A DNA stretch of 64,000 nt from Candidatus Paceibacterota bacterium (GCA_035452965.1 DAOTCE010000003.1:248001-312000), one strand, 5' to 3'. Counted from the first letter of the stretch, positions 35,445 through 44,941 are shown. Numbers and translations: made by a program. Notes: generated from the sequence alone by a model not told the origin.

Positions 35445-36317
35445 ATGATTCGCATAGGAATACACACCGACAATTGGAGGCCCCTGAGCGTTGGCTTCGA
35501 AGGCGCCTGTGAGAAGATCGCTGCCACGGGCATTAAGCACATTGAGTTCGCCGTCGTTCACGGGCAGAACTTCATCGCCGCCCTGGGCTACGATCCGGGG
35601 GTTTCGCTCCAGTCCAACCCCCGAGCTATCCGCCGTTACCTGGACAAGCTCGGTCTCGCCGTTTCGCAGATTGACGGCTCCTATCCGATGATGGGGCCCA
35701 ACGGCTCGGCTTTTGGCGTGCAATACGTCACCCAGTCCATCCGTTTTGCCGCGGACCTGGGCTGCCCGATGGTGGACACTGTGGACGGCGCCTTCGAGAC
35801 GCCCGGCCTGACGCGCAAGGAGGTCTTCCGCGTCACTTGCGACAACTATCGCCAGTGCCTTTCCTGGGCCGAGGACTACAAGGTCGTCATCAACGTCGAG
35901 CCGCACGGCCCTTACACCAACGACGTCGAGTTCATGCAGAACCTCTTCAAGCACTTTGACTCCGAGTATTTGCGCTGCAACTTCGACACCGGCAACACGT
36001 TCATCGCCGGCCACAACCCGCTCGACTACCTGAAGGCCTTGCGCAAATACGTCAGCCATTGCCACATCAAGGACGTTAGTCCCGCCCTGGCCGCCGCCGT
36101 GCGCGGCGAAGAGACCGGCATCGGCAGTTCCGAGGTTCATGTCGGCGGCGGCGTCAACGCCGACAACATCCGCGCCTGCATGGCGTTCCTGCACCGGCAC
36201 GGCTGGGACGGCGTGGTCTCCCTCGAATGCAGCGGCACGGACGAGAATACGCGCAAGAGTGTCGAGTGGATGAAGGGCGTGGTAAAGGGCCTCGGGAAAG
36301 AGGCGAAGAGGCGGTGA
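35445..36317 (+). CDS. Sugar phosphate isomerase/epimerase
   Basis: 290 residues, xylose-isomerase-like TIM barrel. Motifs: VVINVEPHGPYTN (metal Glu and His), CNFDTGNTFIAGHNP (Asp), YVSHCHIKD (His) and a late VVSLECSGT (Glu). No signal peptide, so cytoplasmic, unlike the related protein at 54373. It starts 55 bases after the ABC-F gene. Substrate unknown. Confidence 0.9.
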   Translation: MIRIGIHTDNWRPLSVGFEGACEKIAATGIKHIEFAVVHGQNFIAALGYDPGVSLQSNPRAIRRYLDKLGLAVSQIDGSYPMMGPNGSAFGVQYVTQSIRFAADLGCPMVDTVDGAFETPGLTRKEVFRVTCDNYRQCLSWAEDYKVVINVEPHGPYTNDVEFMQNLFKHFDSEYLRCNFDTGNTFIAGHNPLDYLKALRKYVSHCHIKDVSPALAAAVRGEETGIGSSEVHVGGGVNADNIRACMAFLHRHGWDGVVSLECSGTDENTRKSVEWMKGVVKGLGKEAKRR

Positions 36318-36445
36318 GGGCAACGTGCTGACCGGGGAGCGGTGCGTGCTTGGGGACGGCGGGCGTTACCTCTCGCAGGATGTCATGGTGCGGTCGGCCT
36401 CCGCCGCAGTTGCCTGCTTCGTGGCTGGGCGGCTTGGTTCTTCCT

Positions 36446-36470
36446 CGGCAAGCCCAAAAAAGGCTTGCCG
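36446..36470 (+). terminator. Hairpin downstream of the isomerase gene
   Basis: CGGCAAGCC, loop CAAAAAA, GGCTTGCCG: a perfect 9-bp stem about 130 bases after the isomerase stop. No T-run follows on the plus strand. Confidence 0.4.
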
Positions 36471-36501
36471 CCTCCCGCCGGCGGTGCCATAACCCCAGCA
36501 T

Positions 36502-36681
36502 ATGGATGCGCCGAAGAAGGAAGCGCGCGGCACCAATGTAACTGGCGAGCAGGCAGGTCCAGCGACTCTAGGACAGAAGGTGTTCCTGGTCGTTCTCTAC
36601 CTGTACGTGCTCTCGCTGGTTTGGCTCACCCTCAGCCATCATTGGTACGGGGTGCTGCCAAAGTGGCTCGACCCGCACTAG
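36502..36681 (+). CDS. Tiny single-span membrane protein (59 residues)
   Basis: ATG 36502 to TAG 36679-36681. The polar N-terminus (MDAPKKEARGTNVTGEQAGP) is followed by one hydrophobic segment (KVFLVVLYLYVLSLVWLTLS) and an aromatic end (HHWYGVLPKWLDPH). The charge-then-membrane-span pattern and the gene-sized gap it fills argue for a real gene. No clear Shine-Dalgarno. No family recognised. It lies upstream of the 11-bp repeat array. Confidence 0.5.
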   Translation: MDAPKKEARGTNVTGEQAGPATLGQKVFLVVLYLYVLSLVWLTLSHHWYGVLPKWLDPH

Positions 36682-36997
36682 CAGCGAGCCGTAACGGGAG
36701 CCGTCAACGCGGGCCCCGGCGCGCCGGCGCGCCTGTGGTGCTTCGGTGTTTTGGTGGTCCTTGGACGGTGTTGGCAGCATCATTGCAGCATGATTGCTCC
36801 ATGATTGGGTCTTAATTGGGCCTTGATTGGCCCGCTTCCTTCCGCGCGCCCGTCCCCTGAACCGCCGCGACCCCGCGCGTCGAGTGCAACACTGTTATCA
36901 CGACACCGGCCGGTTGTCAAGATGGGCCCGGCCCGCGGCGGCCCTCGTTCGTCGCGCGCGGGCTTGCTTTGGCGGCGGCTGGGGACACAATTGCCGC
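36682..36997. other. 316-bp intergenic region
   Basis: Contains the 11-bp tandem array at 36778-36832 and a very G+C-rich stretch leading to the start of the Tat-exported oxidoreductase at 36998. I see no strong -35/-10 pair and no other gene. An open frame continues upstream from 36998 to 36827, but it has no Tat or Rossmann character. Confidence 0.55.
36778..36832 (+). repeat. Five tandem 11-bp units (ATTG at exact 11-bp period)
   Basis: Units are CATCATTGCAG, CATGATTGCTC, CATGATTGGGT, CTTAATTGGGC and CTTGATTGGCC. ATTG begins at 36782, 36793, 36804, 36815 and 36826 without any slip. Consensus about CWTGATTGGGC. The array lies 166 bases before the Gfo/Idh start at 36998. An 11-bp direct-repeat period is what OmpR/PhoB-family regulators bind. 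Confidence 0.75.
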
Positions 36998-38200
36998 ATG
37001 ACTACAAGCCTTCCCCAGATTTCCCGCCGGGCGTTTCTCGCCACTGCTGCCACCGCCACCGCCATCACGGTGCTGAAGCCGTCGCTGGTCCTCGGCTCCC
37101 AGGCCAACTCGGCCCTGGAGATCGGCCTTATCGGCTGCGGGGGGCGCGGCAGTTGGATTGCCAACCTCTTCGCCGAGTCCGGCAAGTATAGGCTCGTGGC
37201 CTGTGCGGATTACTTCCAGGACAAGGTGGACGCCGTAGGCGAGCAACACGGCATTGATCGTGCGCGCCGCCACACCGGTTTATCGGGCTACAAGCGGCTG
37301 CTCGACAGCAAGCTCGACGCGGTCGTCATCGAGACGCCGCCCTATTTCCATCCGCAACAGGCAGCGGACGCGGTGGACGCGGGCAAGCATGTTTATCTGG
37401 CCAAACCGATTGCGGTGGATGCGCCCGGCTGCCAGGCAATTGCCGAAGCCGGGGAGCGCGCCACCGCGCGGAAGCGGGTGTTCCTGGTGGATTTCCAGAC
37501 GCGAGCCGATGCGAACTTCCGCGACGCCGTTGGGCAGGTCCACAAAGGCGCGATGGGCCCGCTGGTTATGGCCGAGGCGTGGTATCCATGGGCGGGCGGC
37601 GGGCGCGGTCAGCCGCCGGCAACGCCCGAGCAGCAACTGCGGAGCTGGTACTATGTCCTGCCGCTCTCGGGCGATTTCATCGTCGAGCAGAGCATCCATT
37701 CGCTGGACCTGGTCACCTGGATCATCAACGCCGATCCCATCCGCGCCCGCGGCACCGGCGGCCACAAGGTGCGCCCGGCCAACAGCATTTATGACCATTT
37801 TGCGGTGACGTACTGGTTCCCGAACGACCTAGTGCTGTCATTCACCTGCATCCAAAGCATTCCGATGGTGAAGGATGAAATTCGGGCACGGGTGTTTGGG
37901 GCCAATGGCTATATTGACGCGGATTACTACACCGGCGTGACGCTACGTGGCCCGGAGACTGCCGTGCGCGCCACGGTCGGCGACCTCTACAAGAGCGGCA
38001 CCGTCGTCAATATCAACGAATTCCACGTCGCAGTCACCCAGGGCGATTGCTCCAATCCGACGGTGGCGCCTTCGGTCCGCTCGAATCTGACTGCTATTCT
38101 GGGCCGCGAAGTCGCCTACCACCGGAAGGAATTGACGCTGGCGGCGCTATTGAAGCAAGGCAGGAAACTGGAGCCGGATCTCAAGGGGCTGAACGCTTAG
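36998..38200 (+). CDS. Tat-exported Gfo/Idh/MocA oxidoreductase
   Basis: 400 residues from ATG 36998. Twin-arginine signal ISRRAFLATAATATAITVLK, then the NAD-binding Rossmann motif IGLIGCGGRGSWIANL and VYLAKPIAVD (the EKP-like catalytic region of the family). The C-terminal domain has SGDFIVEQSIHSLDLVTWI. The usual length and order of Gfo/Idh/MocA proteins are kept. With export through Tat the cofactor is presumably loaded in the cytoplasm. It converges with the GH99-like gene: only three bases separate the two stops. Confidence 0.9.
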   Translation: MTTSLPQISRRAFLATAATATAITVLKPSLVLGSQANSALEIGLIGCGGRGSWIANLFAESGKYRLVACADYFQDKVDAVGEQHGIDRARRHTGLSGYKRLLDSKLDAVVIETPPYFHPQQAADAVDAGKHVYLAKPIAVDAPGCQAIAEAGERATARKRVFLVDFQTRADANFRDAVGQVHKGAMGPLVMAEAWYPWAGGGRGQPPATPEQQLRSWYYVLPLSGDFIVEQSIHSLDLVTWIINADPIRARGTGGHKVRPANSIYDHFAVTYWFPNDLVLSFTCIQSIPMVKDEIRARVFGANGYIDADYYTGVTLRGPETAVRATVGDLYKSGTVVNINEFHVAVTQGDCSNPTVAPSVRSNLTAILGREVAYHRKELTLAALLKQGRKLEPDLKGLNA

Positions 38201-38203
38201 CGC

Positions 38204-40030
38204 CTATTTCGGAGGGAAGGTCGCGCGGTAGTTGAACCGGTCGTTGGGCGCGGCGTCGCCGTTGAGCGTGAAATCGCTCGCCTCGCCGGTTTGTTGGGCA
38301 TTGTCTGCCCACTTGAAATCCAACGTGTCGAGCCTAGTGCTCACGCCGAGCGCGGCGCGCGGAATGGCCAATTCGAGTTCGCTGCCGGCCAAGCGGCAGG
38401 GAACTTCCACCGGGTTCCCCCAGCGATAGCCGCCGGCATTGCGTTCGAGCGTGGTGGTTTGCGCGCGAACGCTGGTTCGGTTCACGATGAAGTCATAACC
38501 GAGCCAGCCAGTGCGGGAATTGAGGTCTGCGTTCAGGAACAGGAGCATCCAGTTTGTGCCGCTGGAAGGCGATAGCGGTTCCCGGGTGCGCGCGTAGAAA
38601 CAGACGTTGGTGGAATCCAGGCTGGTTTTCGCGGCGATGATGTCGTTGCGGCCGGTGCGGTTTGTGTAGCGCTGGCCCGGGGCCCAGCCGGCGTGGTCGC
38701 GTTGGACCGGGTCGCCGATGGTATCGCGGAATTCGGGTTCGACCGCCGCCCAATCCTCGAAGCGCCCGTCAATGGTGATGGGCTGCGGCTTGACCGTCGG
38801 CAGCGGGCGGACGCCTTTGTAGCGGCGAATATTGGCGACCATTTGGTAGAAGTAGGCATCGTCATGTCCGCCCTGCATCGGCTCGATGTCGCGGCTGAAT
38901 TCCCGGTCGAATTGATCCACGAAGGTTACCGGTCCGCTGGCGTGGAAGGGCGCCCGGTGATCAAAGCGCATCGCGATCCATTCGTTCCAGCCGGTAACAA
39001 AGATGAACTCGGGGTCAATATCGAGCGCGCGGCGCCACTGTTCGGCGAAGTTGCGGCCGGAGAAGTCCCAGCCGTTCGGCGCGGGCTCGCGGCCATCGTG
39101 AAAACTGCGGCCGTGGGAGCGGGGATTGCTGAGGACGCTCAACTTGCCATCCACGGCGTTTTGGGCCACGCCGACCACCATTTGTTCCCGCGCCCCGGCG
39201 GCATTGGTGAAGATGTGCTGGGGGAAAACCTCCAGCCACCCCCATTGATTCGGCCCGGTCGGTCCGACGAAGTAATCCGGCTGCGGTTTTCGGAAAGTGA
39301 AGCGGTTGCGAATATCCGGCGCGAGGTCGGTCAGCGCAGGATCGGCCAGGATCAGCGGCTTGCCATCCCAGCGGAACCAGAGTTCGGGATAGAGACCTTG
39401 GCTGTAAAGCTGCTCCCAAAGCTCGCGCGCGACCTTTTTCGGATCCCAAAAGGGGCACAGGAAGGCAATTTGCGGAGTCTGTCCGCCGGCCCGCCGGATC
39501 TGGTCAAACACCCGGCAGAGGGCCTTCCAGCTTTTCGGATAGGCAAGCTGGTTGGTGACATCGAAGATGATTACATCCACTCCGGCGTCCGCGAGCATCT
39601 GGGCGTGCTTGCGCAGCACGCCTTCGTCGTCCGAGAGGTAGTAGCCAAATATGGACTGTCCCCAGTGATGGAACTCGTGGAGCGGTCCCCAGAGCGGGCT
39701 GGCGGCATTAGTGATGGCTTGCGGTTCCCGGGCGAGGATTTGGGAAATGTCGAACGGGCCGCGTGGCGCTGCCGGGTAATGCCAGAGGAAATAGAAGACC
39801 CCCACTGTGCGATGCTTGCGGGGCAAGCCCGCTTCCGAGGATGAAGGAAGGCTGCGCCCCAGTGCGTCGGTGGCAACCCACGTGTCACTAAAAGTATCCC
39901 AACCTGCTTGCGGCGCCGCGGCCATTGCGCTCGCGCCGGGAAGTTGCTGGCTCAGCAGAGCGGTCGCCACGGAAATCAGCCAGACTCGGGTCAGGCGCGG
40001 GAGAAGGGATCGTATTCTGGATAGGAGCAT
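38204..40030 (-). CDS. Secreted GH99/GH71-like protein with CBM9-like tail
   Basis: 608 residues. N-terminal signal segment (LTRVWLISVATALLSQQLPG, then ASAMAAA). The central part (about 70-400) has RTVGVFYFLWHYP, GYYLSDDEGVLRKHAQMLAD, DVIIFDVTNQ, WFRWDGKPLILADP and FIFVTGWNEWIAMRF, matching the endomannanase-like GH99/GH71 TIM-barrel group. Residues about 430-600 form a family 9 carbohydrate-binding-like domain (ITIDGRFEDWAAVEPEFRDT, WMLLFLNADLNSRTGWLGYD). It is probably a periplasmic or secreted glycan-active enzyme. Its transcript would run into the oxidoreductase gene in the opposite sense. Confidence 0.85.
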   Translation of the reverse strand: MLLSRIRSLLPRLTRVWLISVATALLSQQLPGASAMAAAPQAGWDTFSDTWVATDALGRSLPSSSEAGLPRKHRTVGVFYFLWHYPAAPRGPFDISQILAREPQAITNAASPLWGPLHEFHHWGQSIFGYYLSDDEGVLRKHAQMLADAGVDVIIFDVTNQLAYPKSWKALCRVFDQIRRAGGQTPQIAFLCPFWDPKKVARELWEQLYSQGLYPELWFRWDGKPLILADPALTDLAPDIRNRFTFRKPQPDYFVGPTGPNQWGWLEVFPQHIFTNAAGAREQMVVGVAQNAVDGKLSVLSNPRSHGRSFHDGREPAPNGWDFSGRNFAEQWRRALDIDPEFIFVTGWNEWIAMRFDHRAPFHASGPVTFVDQFDREFSRDIEPMQGGHDDAYFYQMVANIRRYKGVRPLPTVKPQPITIDGRFEDWAAVEPEFRDTIGDPVQRDHAGWAPGQRYTNRTGRNDIIAAKTSLDSTNVCFYARTREPLSPSSGTNWMLLFLNADLNSRTGWLGYDFIVNRTSVRAQTTTLERNAGGYRWGNPVEVPCRLAGSELELAIPRAALGVSTRLDTLDFKWADNAQQTGEASDFTLNGDAAPNDRFNYRATFPPK

Positions 40031-40247
40031 TTTACGGCTTAAGGTAGTTCACGGCTGGAGAATCATTCGCACCAATCGTCAATCTGGCAAGGCGGCAGGT
40101 TTAGAATTTCAAGGCTGGAAGCCGGCGAGCGGAACCAGTAGGCTGGGGCCGCGTTCCTGGTCGGGCAATTGGGCGCACGTGGCGCCGTCACGCGCGGTTT
40201 TTGCCCGGAAGGTTCGCCCAACAGCAGTTGCGGCAATGGAACATTGA

Positions 40248-41720
40248 ATGGCCTTACTAGCCGTCAGCATGTGGGACCTGGCCCATCACGTCTGGGAAAT
40301 CACCCTGATTGGGCTGGATGTTCTGCTTGCGCTGGCGGCCTCCGGCCACGCGGTGCTCTACAAGCGGGATTCGCGTTCGGCCATCGCGTGGGTCGGGTTC
40401 GTTTGGCTGGTGCCCCTGGCTGGCGCTCTGCTCTACTTCATCCTGGGCATCAACCGCATCCGCCGCCAGGCCGTCCTGCTGCGGCGCGACCTTGAGCATT
40501 ACCACGCCCATGCGACCCAGCCCGAGTGCCCACCGGAAGAGCTGCACCGGCATCTGCCCGGCCACACCGGCCACCTCAACATGCTGGTGCGCGTGGTCCA
40601 CGGCGTGGTCGGGCGGCCGCTGCTGCCGGGCAACCGCATCGAGCCGCTCGTCAACGGCGACGAGGCCTTTCCGGCAATGCTCGAGGCCATCCAGCAGGCC
40701 CGCCACACCCTTTCCTTCTGCACCTACATTTTCGACCGTGACGAGGCTGGGGTGGCTTTCGCGCGCGCCCTCGGCGAAGCCTCCCGCCGCGGCGTCAAGG
40801 TGCGCGTGCTGATTGATGCGGCCGGCACTCGCTATTCCTGGCCCAGCATACTTCGCGTTCTGCGCCGGGAAGGCGTCCGCTACGCCCGCTTCCTCCCATC
40901 TTTCGGCGGGGGCCACCTTATGTCCGTGAACCTGCGCACCCACCGGAAGATCATGGTGGCGGATGGGCGCGTCGGCTTCACCGGCGGCATGAATGTCCGC
41001 GCGGGTCATTGCCTGCAACGCCAGCCGCGCAGCCCTGTGCAAGACATCCACTTTCGCGTGCGCGGACCGGTGGTTACCCAGATGCAGGAGATTTTCGCCG
41101 ACGACTGGCTCTTCACCACTGGCGAGAGTCTCCGCGGCGAAGCCTGGTTTCCGCCGCCTGAACCCGCCGGCCCGGTGCTCGCGCGCGGCGTGCCGGACGG
41201 TCCCGACGAGGATTTCGAGAAGCTGCGCTGGGTGCTCCTGGGGGCGCTGGCGATTGCCCGCTACTCCGTCCGCATCGTCACTCCCTACTTCCTGCCCGAC
41301 CCCGCCCTCGTCTCCGCGCTCAACCTCGCTGCCATGCGCGGCGTGCAGGTGGACATCCTCCTGCCCGAGAAGAACAACCTGCCCTTTGTCGCCTGGGCGT
41401 CGCGGGCGATGTGGTGGCAAGTGCTGGAGCACGGTTGCCGCATTTGGCTCACGCCCCCGCCCTTCGACCACTCCAAGCTTATGCTCGTGGACGGCTGCTG
41501 GGCCCTGCTTGGCTCGGCTAACTGGGACCCGCGCAGCCTCCGCCTCAACTTCGAGTACAATCTGGAGTGCTACGATGTCGAACTGGCCCGCCGCCTTGAG
41601 GGTCTCGTCGTTCAAAAGCTCAGGACTGCGCGCCAAGTGACACTCCGCCAGATAGACGCCCGCCCGCTGCCCGTGCGCTTCACCGACGGTCTTGCCCGTC
41701 TGCTGACGCCGTATCTGTAG
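40248..41720 (+). CDS. cls: Cardiolipin synthase (phospholipase D family)
   Basis: 490 residues. Two N-terminal membrane segments (WEITLIGLDVLLALAASGHA; AWVGFVWLVPLAGALLYFIL) followed by two HKD motifs: NLRTHRKIMVADG and FDHSKLMLVDG. The length and order fit bacterial ClsA/ClsB-type synthases, which join two phosphatidylglycerols in the inner membrane. Related PLD-family transferases cannot be excluded. Confidence 0.93.
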   Translation: MALLAVSMWDLAHHVWEITLIGLDVLLALAASGHAVLYKRDSRSAIAWVGFVWLVPLAGALLYFILGINRIRRQAVLLRRDLEHYHAHATQPECPPEELHRHLPGHTGHLNMLVRVVHGVVGRPLLPGNRIEPLVNGDEAFPAMLEAIQQARHTLSFCTYIFDRDEAGVAFARALGEASRRGVKVRVLIDAAGTRYSWPSILRVLRREGVRYARFLPSFGGGHLMSVNLRTHRKIMVADGRVGFTGGMNVRAGHCLQRQPRSPVQDIHFRVRGPVVTQMQEIFADDWLFTTGESLRGEAWFPPPEPAGPVLARGVPDGPDEDFEKLRWVLLGALAIARYSVRIVTPYFLPDPALVSALNLAAMRGVQVDILLPEKNNLPFVAWASRAMWWQVLEHGCRIWLTPPPFDHSKLMLVDGCWALLGSANWDPRSLRLNFEYNLECYDVELARRLEGLVVQKLRTARQVTLRQIDARPLPVRFTDGLARLLTPYL

Positions 41721-41997
41721 CGAGCGGAGGCAGCCAATTGTTGGCGAATTCGTTCATCGGCGTGCCACCCACCGGGATTAGGGGGATAGGATCGTTGATG
41801 GCGGGGGACCCCACTTTAAGCCGGAGTCGGGATTGAGCTGGGAAAGCCTGGCGGACATCCTGACTCCTGGTGGGGATCAGAGTGTTGAGCCCGCGCCGCA
41901 AGGTATAGCTGCTGCGCCTGGGCAAATCGGAAGAGGGCGTTCCGAACCCGCAAATGGCTTGTTGCTGTGTTAGCTGGCGTGTGTTAGGTCATGGCCG

Positions 41998-42930
41998 ATG
42001 ACACCGACACGGCAAGGGTCTTTGCATTTGTTCCGCTTCGCTGGGGTTGACCTGTTTCTGCACTGGTCGTGGTTCCTGGTCGCCGTGTATGGCATCCAAA
42101 GCCGGTCCGGAAGATATAACTCACTCATCTGGCCTGTGTTGGAGTACTTGGCGCTGTTCGCCATCGTGCTGCTCCATGAGTTCGGACATGCGCTGGCCTG
42201 CCGGCAGGTGGGTGGGCAGGCCAACCAGATTGTGCTCTGGCCGTTGGGCGGAGTGGCTTATGTGGCCCCGCCGCCCCGCCCTGGCGCGACGCTCTGGAGC
42301 ATCGCCGCCGGGCCGTTGGTGAATGTGGTGCTGGCCCCGGTTTTAGGAGCTGCGTGGTTGCTGAGCCATGCCGCGGGCTGGGGAGCCACGATGCCCAATG
42401 CCTACTCTTTCATCCAGACGATCTTCATCATAAACAGCGTGCTGCTTGTCTTTAACCTGCTGCCGGTCTATCCGCTGGATGGCGGCCAGATTCTGCAATC
42501 CCTGCTCTGGTTTGTATTCGGGCGCGCCCGCAGCCTGATGATCACGACTGTGGTTGGCTTTGTGGGAGTCGCGGGAATGATAGGGCTGGCGATCCTGGCG
42601 CGGAATCTGTGGTTTGGCCTCCTGTGCGTGTTCATCCTGCTCAATTGCTGGCAGGGACTCATGCAGGCGCGCGCGCTGGCCAAGGTGGCGAAGCTGCCGC
42701 GCCGCGCCGGGTTTGCCTGCCCGTCCTGCAAGCAGGCACCCATCGTCGGGCCGCTTTGGCGCTGCGACAAATGCCTGCAGCCGTTCGACACGTTCGAGAC
42801 CCGCGCCGCGTGTCCTCATTGCGGCGCCCAGCATGCCGTGACGCGCTGCCCGGAGTGTGGCGTCGTGGGTGCTTTCGGCGAGTGGGTGGCGGCTTCGCCA
42901 GCGCCCATTCCGCCCAGGCTGTGGGCTTGA
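41998..42930 (+). CDS. Site-2-protease-like M50 metalloprotease with two C-terminal zinc ribbons
   Basis: 310 residues. Zinc motif HEFGH (60-64) and the second metal site NLLPVYPLDGG (D161) identify an M50 intramembrane protease of the SpoIVFB/S2P-like group. Multiple membrane spans lie between about 15 and 225. Residues 241-287 carry eight cysteines in two CxxC-CxxC ribbons (C241/C244/C256/C259 and C272/C275/C284/C287; CPSCKQ, CDKCLQ, CPHCGA, CPECGV). That soluble zinc-ribbon tail is unusual for the family. The start is the ATG at 41998; an out-of-frame ATG lies at 41991. The 277 bases before it hold no other gene that I can see. Confidence 0.9.
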   Translation: MTPTRQGSLHLFRFAGVDLFLHWSWFLVAVYGIQSRSGRYNSLIWPVLEYLALFAIVLLHEFGHALACRQVGGQANQIVLWPLGGVAYVAPPPRPGATLWSIAAGPLVNVVLAPVLGAAWLLSHAAGWGATMPNAYSFIQTIFIINSVLLVFNLLPVYPLDGGQILQSLLWFVFGRARSLMITTVVGFVGVAGMIGLAILARNLWFGLLCVFILLNCWQGLMQARALAKVAKLPRRAGFACPSCKQAPIVGPLWRCDKCLQPFDTFETRAACPHCGAQHAVTRCPECGVVGAFGEWVAASPAPIPPRLWA

Positions 42931-42940
42931 GGCCCGGCCG

Positions 42941-44941
42941 CTACTGGGATGCCTTGAGCAACTCGCCCGCTTTCTTCCTGGTCGCGTCGCTGGTCGAGGT
43001 CTGTGCCACCAACTGGAGCGCCTTCTGGCGCTGCTCTTGGGAAACTCCCGGCATCGCTCCATCGGCAAGCTTGACCACCGCCGAGCAGGCGTCCTCGGCG
43101 ATGGCGGGTTCGGCCGCAAAGCCCACGAGCAGCTCCAGCGCGGCAGGGGTTGGGATGCCGCCGATGGCCGCGATGGCGAGGCGCTTCTCGTCAGGTCGTT
43201 TGATGAGAGGCAGTAGCTCGGTGACCTTGCTGATCTTGTCGTCGGCCGGGAGTTGTTTGTTCCCCTGGATGTATTGCAGGTAGCCCCGCGAGGCCAGCAC
43301 CTGGTGTTTCGTCTTGCCGGCGGACCTGGCCAGCGTCAAGAGCGGTTGCGCCACGCCGCTGTCCTCCGGCCAATTGTTGGGCCACGTGGACAAGGTGCGC
43401 ACCGCTTCGTCCTGCACGGTTTCGTCCTGGTCTTCGACCGCAGCCTGGACGGCGCCCAGAGCGTCTGGCCCGCCGGCGGAGGCCAGCAGGCGCAGCGCAG
43501 TGCAGCGCAGGGCGCTATCCCCGCTCTGCGCGAGGGGGAGGAGCGGCGGCGCGGCGCGTGTGCCCGTGCGGCTGCAGATGGCCAGGAGCGCCATCTCAAT
43601 GTCGGCGCGGTCCTTGGGGCTTTGGGTTGATTGCAGCAGCCGCACCAGGCCGGCGACTTGTTGCTCGTCGCCGAGCGTGCCAATGGCTTGCACGGCGGCG
43701 GCACGAACTCCCGCGTCACGATCTTCGGCGCTCGGCACGATGAGGGGCAACGCGCGGTCAAAGTGCCGTTGCCCGGCAAGTTCGATGAGGACCTGGCGTG
43801 CCTTGCCCGAAGCGGCGGGCAGGCGGGCCAGCACGCCGGCATCCACTTCGTTGCCGGGGAGCCGCGCGAGCGCCCCGAGGGCGGCCTTCGCGAGGTCGGC
43901 ATCGGGATCGGCGGCGACTTCCAGCAGCACCGGCAAACTCGACGGGTTGCCGAGACGGTCCAGGATGCCGACGGCGGTGAGCCGCAGTTCTCGCGCGCCA
44001 TTGGCGGCGGCTGCCAGGACGGCGGGCATTACGGCCGCATCACTGCGGTCGCCCAGCGCCAGCAGCAGGTAAGCCTGCCGCTCGGGGCGGGCGCGCTGCA
44101 CTTCGGCGGCCAGCGCCTCGGTCACCTCGCGGCCGGGCAACTCGCGGGCCGTGCGCAGGCCGATGCCGAACAGGTCTTTGTCCAGCGAGCGGAGTTGCTC
44201 CAGCAACAACGGCAGGCCGGCAGATTGCCGCGCGAGGATCCCCCCGCGAATGGCCTCAAGCTGGTTCTGTCGGGGCACGTTGGCTGCACGGACGGCATCG
44301 TAGAGCTTCACCGCCTCGGCGGGCTTTGCCTGAGCGATGAACCACTCCGCGCAGAGAATGCAGCCCTCGGCCACGGCCGGGCGAACCGCAGCCGGCGCGA
44401 CCGCCAGCGACTGGCTGAGCGTCTTGGCGGCTTTGGCCCCGCCGATGCGACCCAGCGCTGCCGCCGCGGCCGAAGCGACTTCCGGGTCGGTATGCTTCAG
44501 TTTGTTCACCAGGCCGTTGACCGCTTTTGAGTCCCGGCGAACGGCGATGGAGTTGATGACTCCCACGAGCAATTTGCCTTGGACCTTATTCAGTGCGCGT
44601 CGCAGCGCCGCGTCGGGCGCCGAACCGGGAATGGCTTCCAAAGCGATACGCGACCACGATGCCAGTTGCTTGTCCGACAACAAAGGTGCCAGGGCCGGGA
44701 CGGCGTCCCTGGTGCCGTAGATGGCCAACTGCTTGCAGGCCATCGCCTTCGCGGCAGGCGGGGCGTTTGACCGCAGCAGGTTGATCAGCGCGCGCTCGCT
44801 CACGGCCGGGGAGTTCGTGCGGTCGGCCGCGCCAGCAAACTCCGGAGCGGCGGCCAGCACCAACGACAGCACGGTGATACAGGAAACGAGCAGAACAGCA
44901 TGGGACGCGGGCAACGGACCTCTTGTCATCGTGGTGTTCAT
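42941..44941 (-). CDS. Exported HEAT-repeat protein
   Basis: 666 residues from ATG 44941; an in-frame ATG at 44977 is an alternative. Signal peptide SHAVLLVSCITVLSLVLAAA, then HEAT/PBS-type helical repeats throughout (VASAAAAALGRIGGAKAAKT, DADLAKAALGALARLPGNEV, DAGVRAAAVQAIGTLGDEQQ). A protein-interaction scaffold outside the cytoplasm. Downstream of the Gfo/Idh gene at 45015-46349 on the same strand (73-base gap), so they may be cotranscribed. Confidence 0.86.
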   Translation of the reverse strand: MNTTMTRGPLPASHAVLLVSCITVLSLVLAAAPEFAGAADRTNSPAVSERALINLLRSNAPPAAKAMACKQLAIYGTRDAVPALAPLLSDKQLASWSRIALEAIPGSAPDAALRRALNKVQGKLLVGVINSIAVRRDSKAVNGLVNKLKHTDPEVASAAAAALGRIGGAKAAKTLSQSLAVAPAAVRPAVAEGCILCAEWFIAQAKPAEAVKLYDAVRAANVPRQNQLEAIRGGILARQSAGLPLLLEQLRSLDKDLFGIGLRTARELPGREVTEALAAEVQRARPERQAYLLLALGDRSDAAVMPAVLAAAANGARELRLTAVGILDRLGNPSSLPVLLEVAADPDADLAKAALGALARLPGNEVDAGVLARLPAASGKARQVLIELAGQRHFDRALPLIVPSAEDRDAGVRAAAVQAIGTLGDEQQVAGLVRLLQSTQSPKDRADIEMALLAICSRTGTRAAPPLLPLAQSGDSALRCTALRLLASAGGPDALGAVQAAVEDQDETVQDEAVRTLSTWPNNWPEDSGVAQPLLTLARSAGKTKHQVLASRGYLQYIQGNKQLPADDKISKVTELLPLIKRPDEKRLAIAAIGGIPTPAALELLVGFAAEPAIAEDACSAVVKLADGAMPGVSQEQRQKALQLVAQTSTSDATRKKAGELLKASQ

